A stretch of DNA of 64,000 nt from Balneolaceae bacterium (GTDB taxonomy: Bacteria; Bacteroidota; Rhodothermia; Balneolales; Balneolaceae): assembly GCA_006969905.1 (NCBI GenBank), contig CP030887.1, positions 2,028,001 through 2,092,000 of the forward strand. The letters run 5' to 3'. The translations under genes and the position numbers were made by a program. Below are positions 17,820-27,560 of the stretch, piece by piece. Below the pieces are notes generated by a model. The model was not told the DNA's origin. It worked only from the letters and a program-made list of their open reading frames with translations, and made no database searches. Position 1 is the stretch's first letter. Each line of letters starts with the position of its first letter.

Positions 17820-19109
17820 TTATTCTTTTTCCTTTTTCTTACCAAATTCAGGATCAATCTGAACAAACTTGGCAATTATAAAAGCGGGTATAGTGGCAAC
17901 AATTACCCAAACAAAGAACAGCTCATATCCCAAGACCTCTTGTATCTTTCCGCTGAATGCACCAGGAACCATCATGCCTAGTGCCATCAAACCTGTTGCA
18001 AATGCATAATGCGCAGTCTGGTGTGTTCCTTTGGCAATGTAGATCAGGTACATCATAAATGCAGTGAAACCGAAACCATACCCAAATTTTTCAAGCCCTA
18101 CCAGTCCACCAATCAGTATGTATGACTCTGGTTGGAAAAAAGAGAGTATTACATAAACCACATTTGGAACATTCATTGAAATAATCATAGGCCATAGCCA
18201 GTATTTCAATCCATGACGTGAAATAACGATTCCGCCCAAAATACCTCCAACCACAAGTGCTATCACCCCAACAGTACCGTTTATGACCCCTACTTCTGTA
18301 GTAGTTAATCCCAACCCCCCAACAGCTCTGTCATCTAAAAGAAAAGGGGCTGCCAATTTAACCAGTTGAGCCTCACTAAAACGATAAAGAAGAATAAATG
18401 CTAAAATAATTCCGATTCGCTTTTTCTTGAAGAAAAGGGCAAAAGTCTTAATGAATTCCTTAACATAACTGCTTCCTTCCTCACTTATAGTTGGAACGTC
18501 AGAAACAGGTTTTGGCAATATAAAGGCATGATATGCACTCAGTAAAACCATTAGCCCGGCTAAAATCCCAAATACTATAGTCCACGAAAATGCAACATTC
18601 CCGGTTGAAGCTGCAACTACACCGGCAAGAATCACAAACAGCCCTTCACCGCTTATCATAGCCAGCCGATAAAAGGTAGAACGGATACCAACAAAAAAGG
18701 CTTGCTTATCATCGCTAAGTGCGAGCATATAAAAGCCATCGGCAGCTATATCATGTGTGGCAGAACTAAATGCCAAAATCCAGAGAAAGAATAGGGAGAG
18801 AAAGAAGAAAGATTCTGTATATAAAGATAAAGCTACGCCTGCAAAGCCGATTGCAACCATAGCCTGCATCATGTATGTCCACCAGCGCTTGGTTTTTATT
18901 AAGTCTACTAATGGACTCCAAAAAGGCTTAATTACCCATGGGATGTATAATAAACTTGTATAAAGGGCTATATCAGTATTTGAGACTCCCAGGTTTTTGT
19001 ACATGATGACCGAAACAGTCATCACCACAACATAAGGTAACCCCTGAGTGTAATATAAAGTTGAAATCCACGACCAGGGGTTCTTTTTAAAATCTGATAT
19101 AAAGCTCAT
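17820..19109 (-). CDS. ampG: AmpG-like MFS permease
   Basis: A 429-residue protein with about 12 membrane segments. The N-terminus has the AmpG-like pattern YYTQGLPYVVV, IALYTSLLYIPWVIKP and FWSPLVDL, and HDIAADGFYMLAL further on. AmpG imports GlcNAc-anhydroMurNAc (peptides) from the periplasm, feeding cytoplasmic NagZ. Its place beside namZ, amidase and nagZ supports a muropeptide or aminodisaccharide substrate. The gene is 12 bp after the phosphodiester glycosidase gene on the same strand, so the two form an operon. Substrate is inferred from family and context; other MFS sugar or drug carriers are less likely given the motifs. Confidence 0.82.
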   Translation of the reverse strand: MSFISDFKKNPWSWISTLYYTQGLPYVVVMTVSVIMYKNLGVSNTDIALYTSLLYIPWVIKPFWSPLVDLIKTKRWWTYMMQAMVAIGFAGVALSLYTESFFFLSLFFLWILAFSSATHDIAADGFYMLALSDDKQAFFVGIRSTFYRLAMISGEGLFVILAGVVAASTGNVAFSWTIVFGILAGLMVLLSAYHAFILPKPVSDVPTISEEGSSYVKEFIKTFALFFKKKRIGIILAFILLYRFSEAQLVKLAAPFLLDDRAVGGLGLTTTEVGVINGTVGVIALVVGGILGGIVISRHGLKYWLWPMIISMNVPNVVYVILSFFQPESYILIGGLVGLEKFGYGFGFTAFMMYLIYIAKGTHQTAHYAFATGLMALGMMVPGAFSGKIQEVLGYELFFVWVIVATIPAFIIAKFVQIDPEFGKKKEKE

Positions 19110-19121
19110 CTATAAATCCCG

Positions 19122-20804
19122 TTATTTAATGAGAGTAATTTTTTGTGTGTCACTCCATGAATTATTCAATCCAGTATAGTTTATTCTGACCACATAAACA
19201 CCACTTGCCATTTGGCTTGCATTCCAGGTTAAGGTATGTATTCCTAAAGAGCGATACCCGTTAAATACCTCGGCTACTTTTTGACCGGTTATGCTATATA
19301 CGCTCAGGTTTACTTGCCCGGAAGCAGGAATTTCAAAACTGATGTTAGTGGCAGGATTAAAAGGGTTTGGATAAGCCGGGTTTAGTTTAAATCCAAGATC
19401 ATCAAAAAATATTTCTTCTTCATTTGAAGTAACTTCGTCAGAGATTCCCACAAATCGGACAGCATCAGCTACAACGTAATTTTCAGTATCGCCACCTAAG
19501 TTAGAAATAATTACCCTGTCAGAGTTAGTACCGCTAAATTCAAATTGCCCCAGTTTTACCCATTGGGCATTGTTTACACTTTGGTCAATATAAAGGGTAT
19601 CCGTGCCTTTAAGATGCTGCACAATATATGCTGATTGTTTACTCCTGTTAAAAGAAGCTACCCACCAACCGTACAGGTCATAAGTTCCTTCATTTGGTAA
19701 TGCTGCTTTGTAGGTTACTGTTTTTGAGCCATCCCCACCAAAAGTAATCAGAGAAATAGATTCTCCATAATAACCGGGATTAGCGGTAGTAGCCCATTCT
19801 CCGGTAACTTCAGCACTGTCAAACTCAGTATCTATAACTTGCTCATAGCCAATTACGGGTTCTTTTGGGATAGAGTCTACATGGGTTATTGCAAGAAAAG
19901 TTGGAATGCTTCTTTGGAAAGTCCCTCCCTGTGGTCTGTTTAGTAGTGAATCTCCTAACACTATTGTACTTGAGCCCCCGCCATCCAGGTTAATGGCTTC
20001 GGTGGCCCCAAGGTCAATCATAATTTGTGCCATTTCAGGAAGGCTTACCCCTTGCGAGTTAGTTTGCCTGCCATCAGCCACCATAAGGATGGCTTTACCA
20101 TCTGCTGTATAGCCTGCAGCAGTTCGGGGGTCACGATTATCATTTCCAACTCCTGATCCCCAGAAAATTTCTTCATTATACGTGACTTTTACCGTATCAC
20201 CTTTAACAAGTACAGGCCCGCCACCAACACCCATATAAACATCGGAATAGAGTTCTCCATCTTCTTGTTTTGGAGCCGGAAGTGGGGCATCGTTACTTCC
20301 TTCATAAGGCATCGGTGAATCAAACCGGTAAACCCCGCTTGGCTCTGCATTAAAATGGTAAATCCAATCTACGGCCATACTCTTATCCTCCTTTATACCA
20401 AACATGCTTCTGATGATAGGATAGCTTTGGCTGTTTCTGGTAAGCGCAGCTACATTTTGAGCAAGAACCTGCCCGGGTTGGATAAGCGTGGAGTAGCTGC
20501 TGCTTCCTCCGAAATAACCTCCATTTATGGCTCCATAAACACCTGCGCGTTTGGCAAATTCCGTGGTAGTTTCTGTTCCATCTTCAGCAAAATAAGGTAC
20601 AAGTGCAATATCCGGATTTGTCATATCAACTTCGTAATACCAGATTTTAAGTGCGGGAGAAGCACGGGTACCAAAGAATAGTTTAACTCCATCAGGCAAA
20701 TCAACTGTCTGTGAGATATCTTCCCAGGTAATTTCCTGTGCTTTAACCGGAGATAAGAAAAGAAGTACTACAAGAGAGACAAAGGAGAGAGTAATTTTTT
20801 TCAT
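19122..20804 (-). CDS. T9SS-exported phosphodiester glycosidase (NAGPA family) with golvesin-like domain
   Basis: The ATG at 20804 starts a clear signal peptide (MKKITLSFVSLVVLLFL, ending VKAQ); a longer frame reaching 20873 adds an unlikely leader. The 560-residue product has an NAGPA domain at about 60-310 (GAINGGYFGG, RTAAGYTADG, MVADGRQTN, NLDGGGSST), a golvesin C-terminal-like beta domain at about 330-460 (YYGESISL, GTYDLYGWW, YVVADAVRF) and a T9SS sorting domain from about 475 (AYPNPFNPATN). It should act at the cell surface on phosphate-linked amino sugars. The golvesin-like domain also occurs in the GHL10 enzyme at 39057. It leads an operon with the AmpG-like gene and is divergent from the DUF4434 gene. 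Confidence 0.9.
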   Translation of the reverse strand: MKKITLSFVSLVVLLFLSPVKAQEITWEDISQTVDLPDGVKLFFGTRASPALKIWYYEVDMTNPDIALVPYFAEDGTETTTEFAKRAGVYGAINGGYFGGSSSYSTLIQPGQVLAQNVAALTRNSQSYPIIRSMFGIKEDKSMAVDWIYHFNAEPSGVYRFDSPMPYEGSNDAPLPAPKQEDGELYSDVYMGVGGGPVLVKGDTVKVTYNEEIFWGSGVGNDNRDPRTAAGYTADGKAILMVADGRQTNSQGVSLPEMAQIMIDLGATEAINLDGGGSSTIVLGDSLLNRPQGGTFQRSIPTFLAITHVDSIPKEPVIGYEQVIDTEFDSAEVTGEWATTANPGYYGESISLITFGGDGSKTVTYKAALPNEGTYDLYGWWVASFNRSKQSAYIVQHLKGTDTLYIDQSVNNAQWVKLGQFEFSGTNSDRVIISNLGGDTENYVVADAVRFVGISDEVTSNEEEIFFDDLGFKLNPAYPNPFNPATNISFEIPASGQVNLSVYSITGQKVAEVFNGYRSLGIHTLTWNASQMASGVYVVRINYTGLNNSWSDTQKITLIK

Positions 20805-20942
20805 AATAAAAATAACTTTATTTGCTACTAGATACCTTGTTCTAACTTTTTTTGCAAGAAGCATAAAGTGCATAAATGGAGTTTATTTGTAAAAACATCG
20901 AATTTAAACCCGATCTTTTCTTCAATATCATAAATACTGTAA

Positions 20943-21866
20943 ATGATTAAGCTAAAAGGAACATTTCTTGATGAAATAACTCATGATATACCCTCCCAGA
21001 ACTGGGATCAGAAAGACTGGGCAAAAGATTTTGATGCTATGAAAGCAGTGGGTATTGATACGGTTATTTTAATTCGTGCCGGTTATAGGCGGCATGCTAC
21101 ATTTAACTCAGAAGTACTCCAAAAAACGATGGGGATTTATCCGGTGTATACCGATTTGGTAGACCTGTTTTTGACCGAAGCTGAGAGGTGCGGTATGGAT
21201 TTTTATTTCGGACTCTACGATTCGGGAAAGTATTGGGTAAATAAAGCTTATGACAAGGAAATTGAAATAAATAAAGACTTCTGCTCAGAAGTAGTTCAAA
21301 AATATGGCGACCGTAATGCGTTTAAAGGTTGGTATTTCAGCCATGAAATTGGCCGTTATGAAAAAGGGGTAATGGATGTTTATGAAGAAATGTCCGCCCA
21401 TTTAAAGAAAATCAAAGAACAGCCGATCCTTATCTCCCCGTATGTGCATGGGACCAAACAGTTCGGAGAAGAAGCCGTTTCTTTTGATCAGCATACTATT
21501 GAATGGAGAGAGATATTTAAACACCTGGAAGGAAATATAGATTTTGTGGCGTTTCAGGATGGCCAGGTTGGCTATAACGAATTGAAGGATTATTTAGAGG
21601 TGCATAAAGGCTTAGCAGATGAGTTTGGGATTGAGTCGTGGAGTAATGTAGAATCGTTTGACCGGGATATGCCTATAAAATTTCCCCCTATACCATTTAA
21701 AAATCTGAGATATAAAATGGAGCTTGCTGCTGAAGCCGGAATAGAGAAGATGATCACTTTTGAGTTTTCTCATTTTATGAGTCCAAATTCAATCTACCCG
21801 GCAGCCCACGGGCTGTACAAGCAGTATATGAATTGGTTAACAGGACAAGGATTCAAAGAAAGCTAA
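20943..21866 (+). CDS. DUF4434 TIM-barrel protein (putative cytoplasmic glycoside hydrolase)
   Basis: A 307-residue protein without a signal peptide, matching the DUF4434 pattern: KLKGTFLDEITHDIPSQNW, then DFDAMKAVGIDTVILIRAGY and YFGLYDSGKYW. The domain resembles glycoside hydrolase TIM barrels; candidate acids include the Glu in WYFSHEIGRY and the Asp in VAFQDGQVGYNEL. No activity is firmly established to my knowledge. It is 10 bp before an AGE-family epimerase gene, so a hydrolase-then-epimerase step on an imported sugar is a fair inference. Divergent from the secreted phosphodiester glycosidase, with 138 bp between the starts. Confidence 0.82.
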   Translation: MIKLKGTFLDEITHDIPSQNWDQKDWAKDFDAMKAVGIDTVILIRAGYRRHATFNSEVLQKTMGIYPVYTDLVDLFLTEAERCGMDFYFGLYDSGKYWVNKAYDKEIEINKDFCSEVVQKYGDRNAFKGWYFSHEIGRYEKGVMDVYEEMSAHLKKIKEQPILISPYVHGTKQFGEEAVSFDQHTIEWREIFKHLEGNIDFVAFQDGQVGYNELKDYLEVHKGLADEFGIESWSNVESFDRDMPIKFPPIPFKNLRYKMELAAEAGIEKMITFEFSHFMSPNSIYPAAHGLYKQYMNWLTGQGFKES

Positions 21867-21876
21867 GGTTCAGCTC

Positions 21877-23052
21877 ATGAATAAAGAAAAAATCACATCT
21901 TTAAAAAACCAGTTTGCTGAAGAACTTTTTAACCGGGTGATCCCATTTTGGGAGAAGTACTCACCTGATCCTGAAAACGGTGGATATTTTAATTGCCTGG
22001 ATATAGATGGTAATGTATATGATAACAGGAAGAATATCTGGCTGCAAGGGAGGCAGGCCTGGATGTTTAGTAAATTGTATAATGAGGTAGAGCAAAAGCA
22101 AGAGTGGCTGAATTTGGCCCGATCAGGAATTGAGTTTTTAAGAGAACATGCAATCCGGGAAGATGGAAGAGTTTACTTTGCACTCACAAAGGATGGCAAG
22201 CCGCTATGGATGCAGCGTAAAATATTTTCTGAGTGTTTTTACATCATGGCTCTGGCAGAGTTTTCACGGGCATCTGGCAAAACCAAATATATGCAGGAAG
22301 CTAAAGAAGAGTTTGAACTGGTTTGGGACTGGTCTTTTGATCTTTCTAAAGTGGGTCAGCCGGTTTATGAAGGAGCTCCCGCAATGAGTTCATTAGCCAT
22401 ACCCATGATCCTGCTAAACCTGATTGAGGAAGTGGCCGGTGAACAATGGGCTGATTTTTCTGAACAAGTGGAAGATTGTATTAAAAGAATGCTTTTACAT
22501 GTTCATGAAGACAGGGAAATTGTTTTTGAGAGTGTAGCAAAAGACGGTTCATTTCTGAACACCATAGATGGGAGGTTATTAAATCCGGGACATGCCATAG
22601 AGGCCGGCTGGTTTTTGCAGCACTGGGCAAGACGACTAGGGGATCAAAAGCTTTCTGAAACTGCGATAGAGATGGTTCGCTGGTCTTTCAAAAAAGGATG
22701 GGACACTGAGTACCGTGGTATTTTCTATTTTTTGGATTCAGAGGGCTTTTCTCCAACGCAGCTGGAATGGGACATGAAGCTCTGGTGGCCTCATAATGAA
22801 GCTATGTATGCACATTTACTTAACTATTCTATTACAGGTAATGAACAAGACTGGCAGGACTTTGAAATGGTTACTGATTACAGCTTCAATCATTTTTCTG
22901 ACCCGGAGCACGGAGAGTGGTTTGGGTACTTAAACAGGAGAGGGGAGGTTACCCATCGATTTAAGGGAGGGCCTTATAAAGGTTGTTTTCACGTACCAAG
23001 GTCGTTATTCCTATGCTGGAAGTTGCTCTGTGAACTAGAAAAAAGAGGGTAA
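21877..23052 (+). CDS. AGE-family sugar 2-epimerase/isomerase
   Basis: A 391-residue cytoplasmic protein with the (alpha/alpha)6 barrel signatures of N-acylglucosamine 2-epimerases: IWLQGRQAWMFSKLY near residue 50, GRLLNPGHAIEAGWFLQHWA near 235, and KLWWPHNEAMYAHL and CFHVPRSLFLCWKL near the end. The two histidines in PGHAIE and WWPHNE sit where the family's catalytic histidines are. Relatives interconvert GlcNAc and ManNAc, isomerise mannose, or epimerise cellobiose. In this amino-sugar locus GlcNAc/ManNAc or mannose is likely; the nearby GH38 mannosidase makes mannose plausible too. The 3' end overlaps the convergent PPIase gene by 18 bp. Confidence 0.87.
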   Translation: MNKEKITSLKNQFAEELFNRVIPFWEKYSPDPENGGYFNCLDIDGNVYDNRKNIWLQGRQAWMFSKLYNEVEQKQEWLNLARSGIEFLREHAIREDGRVYFALTKDGKPLWMQRKIFSECFYIMALAEFSRASGKTKYMQEAKEEFELVWDWSFDLSKVGQPVYEGAPAMSSLAIPMILLNLIEEVAGEQWADFSEQVEDCIKRMLLHVHEDREIVFESVAKDGSFLNTIDGRLLNPGHAIEAGWFLQHWARRLGDQKLSETAIEMVRWSFKKGWDTEYRGIFYFLDSEGFSPTQLEWDMKLWWPHNEAMYAHLLNYSITGNEQDWQDFEMVTDYSFNHFSDPEHGEWFGYLNRRGEVTHRFKGGPYKGCFHVPRSLFLCWKLLCELEKRG

Positions 23053-24714
23053 CGCTGAACGGAGAAGTTCTTCGTTAAAAGTAATTTCTTGCGGATCAAA
23101 GCCTATTTGCTGAAGTAATTCGGTTTGTACTACTTCGGGAATGCGCTGCTTTATTTTGGATAACAATTCCTCCTGAACCTGGTTTCTATCTCTATAATTA
23201 GTTTTGAAATCCAGGACCTGAACTACACTCCATCCATTTTCTTCTTTAATTGGACCCCAAACCCGGTTGGGATATTCAGATCGAAGAGGGAAATTAAAAA
23301 CGGGATGCCTTGCATCTACTGTGGTGCTGATTTCTTTATTTTCAACGTTGAACTCACCTTCAAACCGGGCGATCATTTGATTTAGACTTCCATTTTGATT
23401 GGTGAACCGGATAGCATCCCACGCCATCGCTGAATCTTCAAATACATAGGCCCGATAGTTTGCTATCCTGGAATCAATAAACTCATTTTGCCAAATGGAG
23501 TACCATCGTGATAAAATACGGAATGGATTAAGTGTGTCAGCTACAACAGTAGTTAAATAATTATTCAATGCATTTATCTCTGCAATTTTTGTTGTTACAA
23601 CCACTTCCTGCTCATTTTCTAAACCTGCTTCCAGGCCTTTAGAAGCAAAAAACTTATCAGAGATAGTAGTTTCCAGGGCCTGTCTAAGATTCGGGTTTAT
23701 CATATAATTAGGAACGGTTGAAAGCCGGTTTAAAAACTCCTGAACAGTAAACACCTCTCCGCTCAGAACAGCTACAGGGGTATCGGGGGGGAGTTCTTCA
23801 GATGAATACTGATCGGCTCGCAAACTAACAATAGCGGGTATAGAGGTTGGGTTTGTTGATGCTACCGATGGTTCTAAAAACTCCCACAATTGTTTGAGGT
23901 TCTGATTGTAAACAATGAGTTCATTTTGCCTTCTTACAGAATCTACATATTGAGAACTCTTTTCTTCAAATCGCCTTCTATAAACTGCAAATCCGAGGCT
24001 TTCTTTGTCATTTTCGAAAGTAGTGGCATCAGCAAAAAACGTTTCTTTTTTATTTGTAGCTTTAAAAATATGCCAGCCAACGAGAGAAGAAACGGGTTGG
24101 GTGTATTGCCCTATTTCCAAATTAAAGGCAGCTTTTTCTGGTTCTAATCCCATTTGATTCCACGAAACCCACCCCATATTTAGAGATGTTACAGGCTCCC
24201 CGACTGCTTGCATGGATTCTGCTGCTAAAGTCTCGAAATCTTCACCTTTCCGGAGCCTTGAATAATAATCCTCTATACCTTGTTTGTTTGGAGAAAAAAT
24301 TTGCTGAAGTTCCATTTCCGTATTCTTTCTCCGGAAAGCGGCTCTTACTTCCTCATTATCAGGTTGATTTACCAAAGGCTCTATTTGTTTTCTGACAAAT
24401 TCTTTTGCCAGGGAAATTTCCCGCGTTCTTTGTACTTGTTGAGTAACATAAGAAGCGGAATCCAAACCAAGAGAACTTGCATGCCGTGCTAACGCCGCCC
24501 GTTTGAGAAGTTCTGTGGCAAAGCGTTTTCTTTCTTCAAAAGAATCACGAACCGGCGCTATGCTGGTGTAGTTAATGTATTGTTTGGTAAAGATTTCTTT
24601 AGAAAGTTCAATCCCATTCCAAGAGGCTACGGCTGAAGTTTCTTCTTTTTTTGAGCAACTAAGCCATGTAAAGAGTAAACAAAAGAAAAAAAGAAGAACA
24701 CTGTTTTTTTGCAT
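23035..24714 (-). CDS. PpiC/SurA-like peptidyl-prolyl isomerase lipoprotein
   Basis: A 559-residue exported protein with a probable lipobox (WLSC, Cys20). A parvulin/PpiC-like region is seen at about 115-235 (LQQIFSPNKQGIEDYYSRLRKG, MGWVSWNQM, GQYTQPVSSLVGWHIF). The flanking helical regions resemble SurA/PrsA-type chaperones. These proteins help fold periplasmic and outer-membrane proteins. Its ATG overlaps the stop of the upstream GH38 gene by one base (TAATG), so the two are translationally coupled, an odd pairing of a cytoplasmic mannosidase with an envelope chaperone. A paired second copy of the parvulin domain is not evident. Confidence 0.8.
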   Translation of the reverse strand: MQKNSVLLFFFCLLFTWLSCSKKEETSAVASWNGIELSKEIFTKQYINYTSIAPVRDSFEERKRFATELLKRAALARHASSLGLDSASYVTQQVQRTREISLAKEFVRKQIEPLVNQPDNEEVRAAFRRKNTEMELQQIFSPNKQGIEDYYSRLRKGEDFETLAAESMQAVGEPVTSLNMGWVSWNQMGLEPEKAAFNLEIGQYTQPVSSLVGWHIFKATNKKETFFADATTFENDKESLGFAVYRRRFEEKSSQYVDSVRRQNELIVYNQNLKQLWEFLEPSVASTNPTSIPAIVSLRADQYSSEELPPDTPVAVLSGEVFTVQEFLNRLSTVPNYMINPNLRQALETTISDKFFASKGLEAGLENEQEVVVTTKIAEINALNNYLTTVVADTLNPFRILSRWYSIWQNEFIDSRIANYRAYVFEDSAMAWDAIRFTNQNGSLNQMIARFEGEFNVENKEISTTVDARHPVFNFPLRSEYPNRVWGPIKEENGWSVVQVLDFKTNYRDRNQVQEELLSKIKQRIPEVVQTELLQQIGFDPQEITFNEELLRSALPSFF

Positions 24715-27392
24715 TACCGGATCAAAAGGGTCACAATTTTGTTAGGGGCAAGGTCAAGGGTAATTTGATTATTTTCTATTAAAGAAACAGGCTGGCCCAG
24801 CCACTTTTCTTTTAAATTCGAAAGCATAAATTCAGTAGCATTAAATCCGAGGCTAAGAACTGTTGTTTGGTTTTCAATAGAAGAATTATACATCCTCAAT
24901 ATTTTATATGATGAGTCTTTAGAGGGTTTAAAAGATGAAAGCAAAACAAGTGGGTTGTCAATGGAAAGAAACTCCCTTCTCCTTTTTAAAAGCCCATCTT
25001 TAGGAAGATTGTGTATTACAGGAAACTCTCTGGCCCAAGCTGGATGAGAAAAAGCTTTTGAGTTTTTAATTACCGTTCCGATTCCCTTATTGGTAATTCC
25101 ATAACTTAATTCTGCAGTAATAGATCTCAGGCATTGTGCTTCAGGAGTAGGCAGCTTAGGCCCTGCATGTGGCCGCCTGATGCTTCCGTTACTAACTGAT
25201 AAGTAAGCAACAGAACGATTTATAGTTACAGCGAAGTAAGATTCATTATTTATTGAAACGAGTTCATATTCAGGCAATCCTTTATTGGCAACCCAGGTAT
25301 GTACAGCGCCATCAGCAGCAAAACAAAAATCATTTTGATGATTAGTAGGATAGGTGAATTCTCCGGGATAACTCTCATACCTTTCCAGGTCAGCTTCCTT
25401 TTTAATTTCGAATCGTTTTTGATGTTTTGCAATACGGAAGTGGGCATCAGCAAAAGTAGTATGGGTATGAAAACCTACAGGCAGTAGTAAACGCAACCTT
25501 CCATCCTTCAGGCAGTTTTCATAATCAACTTTGATACTGATACCTTCGAAGGTATTCAGCGATAGTTCAACATTAATAGAAAGGCCGACCTGTGATAAGT
25601 CACTCAAAGATGAAGGTGCATTAAGCAGAATTTCCGAAACCAGTGTGTCTGATTTAGAAGGATGAGGGTATACTTTTACTAATTCGCTGTAATAAATTTT
25701 GTTATCAAACCGGCTGAAAGAGTAGGTATCACCGTTATCCTGTACATATTCAAATCGGATAAAATCCCGGAATGAAAATCCATTAGTCTTATCTTCAAAA
25801 ACCAGGGTATCATCCTCGAAAGAAAGGCGATACTGTGTATTTGCAATGCTAACTTCCCTAGTGTTTGAGACTTTATTCTTTCTTTCACTTTGGGTTTCAA
25901 AAACCCGGACTACTTCATAGCCTGTTGGGGGAAGCTCAATGTCAAACTCAAGCTGGTATGAACGTCCCCAGGTATATTGAATAAATTCAGCTTTAAAATG
26001 TGGTGCTTTGCTTTTCAGAATTTTCAAATCGATGGGATTTCCTGCCCCATCTACAGCATTAAGTTCATACTCGGCAAGTATTTCTTCCTCTTCCTTTTCA
26101 TAATTCGGGAAAACAACCTCGGTTTCAATTCTATAATTCTGCGAAAATGGATGAGGATTGTAAAGAAAAATATCCCTGTGGCGTAGTTCTGAAGACATTG
26201 TTTCTTCAAACCCCTTCATAGCCATTTGCTCTAATGTATCCAGAATAATTGAAGCCCCATTTTCCTGAACTTCCCGAAACTGCACTTCATTGTCCTGGTG
26301 AACACCATCCACACTACACCCGCAGATATCATCATGGGGGTGATTCTGAAGTAGCTTTTTCCAGGTATAATCCAACAACTGATGATGAGCAAAACTTGAT
26401 TTCAACAACTCTGATGAGAGTAAACTAAGTGGTTCTGTATATTTTTCCAACAGAGATTGAGCTTTATGATTTTGCTGCTTTAAATAGAGTCGTGTTGAAT
26501 AAACGCTCAACAAAATCGGGTGATCCGGATTTCCGATCAAATCACCCAAGTATTGATGCTCACATTCTTTTTTCTTTAGCAAATCCATAAAGTCGGAAAA
26601 ACTTCCATGCTTTATTGAAAGATTGTCAAAGCTGTTATTTATTGAGGAGAGAATCGCCGGGAGTTGAGCTTGTTCAGGCATATGATCAACACCATTATTG
26701 AAAAGAAAGAGATCAGAAGGGGAGTTTTTCTCTAATATTCCGACTGTTTTTTGAATCTGCTCTTTTGCTTTTTCTTGATCAGGTTCAACAAGATCAAATC
26801 TACCTACAATATGTTCCTGGCCAAGTGCGGCTGTATTGAAATAGCCATCCTTTATATAATATGTAAGCACCGAAGAACCATCAAGTGATTTCCAGGTGAA
26901 AACCAATGTGTTTTTTTGAGCAAGTTCATCCGGCATTCCGCGCATAAAAATAAAGGTATCCAGGTCAAACCCGTTCAGGAGTTGAGGTAACTGAGCAATA
27001 TGACCAAAAGGATCAGGGACATAACCTACATTAAGGCTATGACCGTAAGTCTCAGCTGTTTCCAATCCGAATTGCAGATTACGAATAATTGATTCGCCGC
27101 TAACCAGAAAAAGATCTGGAAGAATATACCAGGGACCTATAATAAGTCTTCCTGAAGAGATCAGTTTTTTAAGCCTGGCTTTGTTCTGAGGCTTGATCTC
27201 AAGATAATCATCGATCAACACAACCTGACCATCTAACACAAAGCAAGCATAGTCTTCGTTATTCTCCAACAGGTCAAGGATTCGATCGATCATCGTTACC
27301 AGGCGAAAACGAAACTGGTTAAAGGTTAAATACCAGGCACGATCCCAATGGGTATGGGAAACGATAATAGCTGGCTTACGTTGGCTACTCAT
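24714..27392 (-). CDS. GH38 alpha-mannosidase-like glycoside hydrolase
   Basis: An 892-residue protein with GH38 landmarks: VSHTHWDRAWY at residues 12-22 (zinc-binding His13 and Asp or His15 region), YVPDPFGHIAQLPQLL near 125 with the Asp nucleophile region, and HPHDDICGCSVDGVHQD near 355 with another zinc His. The C-terminal half is the beta-rich domain of this family. There is no signal peptide, so it should be cytoplasmic, like E. coli MngB, which hydrolyses mannosylglycerate or its phosphate. Specificity (alpha-mannoside or other) cannot be fixed from sequence. It is the first gene of a two-gene minus-strand operon and is divergent from the T9SS CBM9 gene across a 277-bp region. Confidence 0.88.
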   Translation of the reverse strand: MSSQRKPAIIVSHTHWDRAWYLTFNQFRFRLVTMIDRILDLLENNEDYACFVLDGQVVLIDDYLEIKPQNKARLKKLISSGRLIIGPWYILPDLFLVSGESIIRNLQFGLETAETYGHSLNVGYVPDPFGHIAQLPQLLNGFDLDTFIFMRGMPDELAQKNTLVFTWKSLDGSSVLTYYIKDGYFNTAALGQEHIVGRFDLVEPDQEKAKEQIQKTVGILEKNSPSDLFLFNNGVDHMPEQAQLPAILSSINNSFDNLSIKHGSFSDFMDLLKKKECEHQYLGDLIGNPDHPILLSVYSTRLYLKQQNHKAQSLLEKYTEPLSLLSSELLKSSFAHHQLLDYTWKKLLQNHPHDDICGCSVDGVHQDNEVQFREVQENGASIILDTLEQMAMKGFEETMSSELRHRDIFLYNPHPFSQNYRIETEVVFPNYEKEEEEILAEYELNAVDGAGNPIDLKILKSKAPHFKAEFIQYTWGRSYQLEFDIELPPTGYEVVRVFETQSERKNKVSNTREVSIANTQYRLSFEDDTLVFEDKTNGFSFRDFIRFEYVQDNGDTYSFSRFDNKIYYSELVKVYPHPSKSDTLVSEILLNAPSSLSDLSQVGLSINVELSLNTFEGISIKVDYENCLKDGRLRLLLPVGFHTHTTFADAHFRIAKHQKRFEIKKEADLERYESYPGEFTYPTNHQNDFCFAADGAVHTWVANKGLPEYELVSINNESYFAVTINRSVAYLSVSNGSIRRPHAGPKLPTPEAQCLRSITAELSYGITNKGIGTVIKNSKAFSHPAWAREFPVIHNLPKDGLLKRRREFLSIDNPLVLLSSFKPSKDSSYKILRMYNSSIENQTTVLSLGFNATEFMLSNLKEKWLGQPVSLIENNQITLDLAPNKIVTLLIR

Positions 27393-27560
27393 CAGTAAGC
27401 TGTAATCATAATGTTCATAATTAATGTTTCTTCAAAAGCAATTGATTCTCAAAGATAGTTAAGTATAATATAAGTTCAACCATAAGATCATTATTTAATG
27501 AAAACCGCTTTTTTAATAGGATGAATAAATATTAGAATGTGATTTTTTTTTAATTCATTA

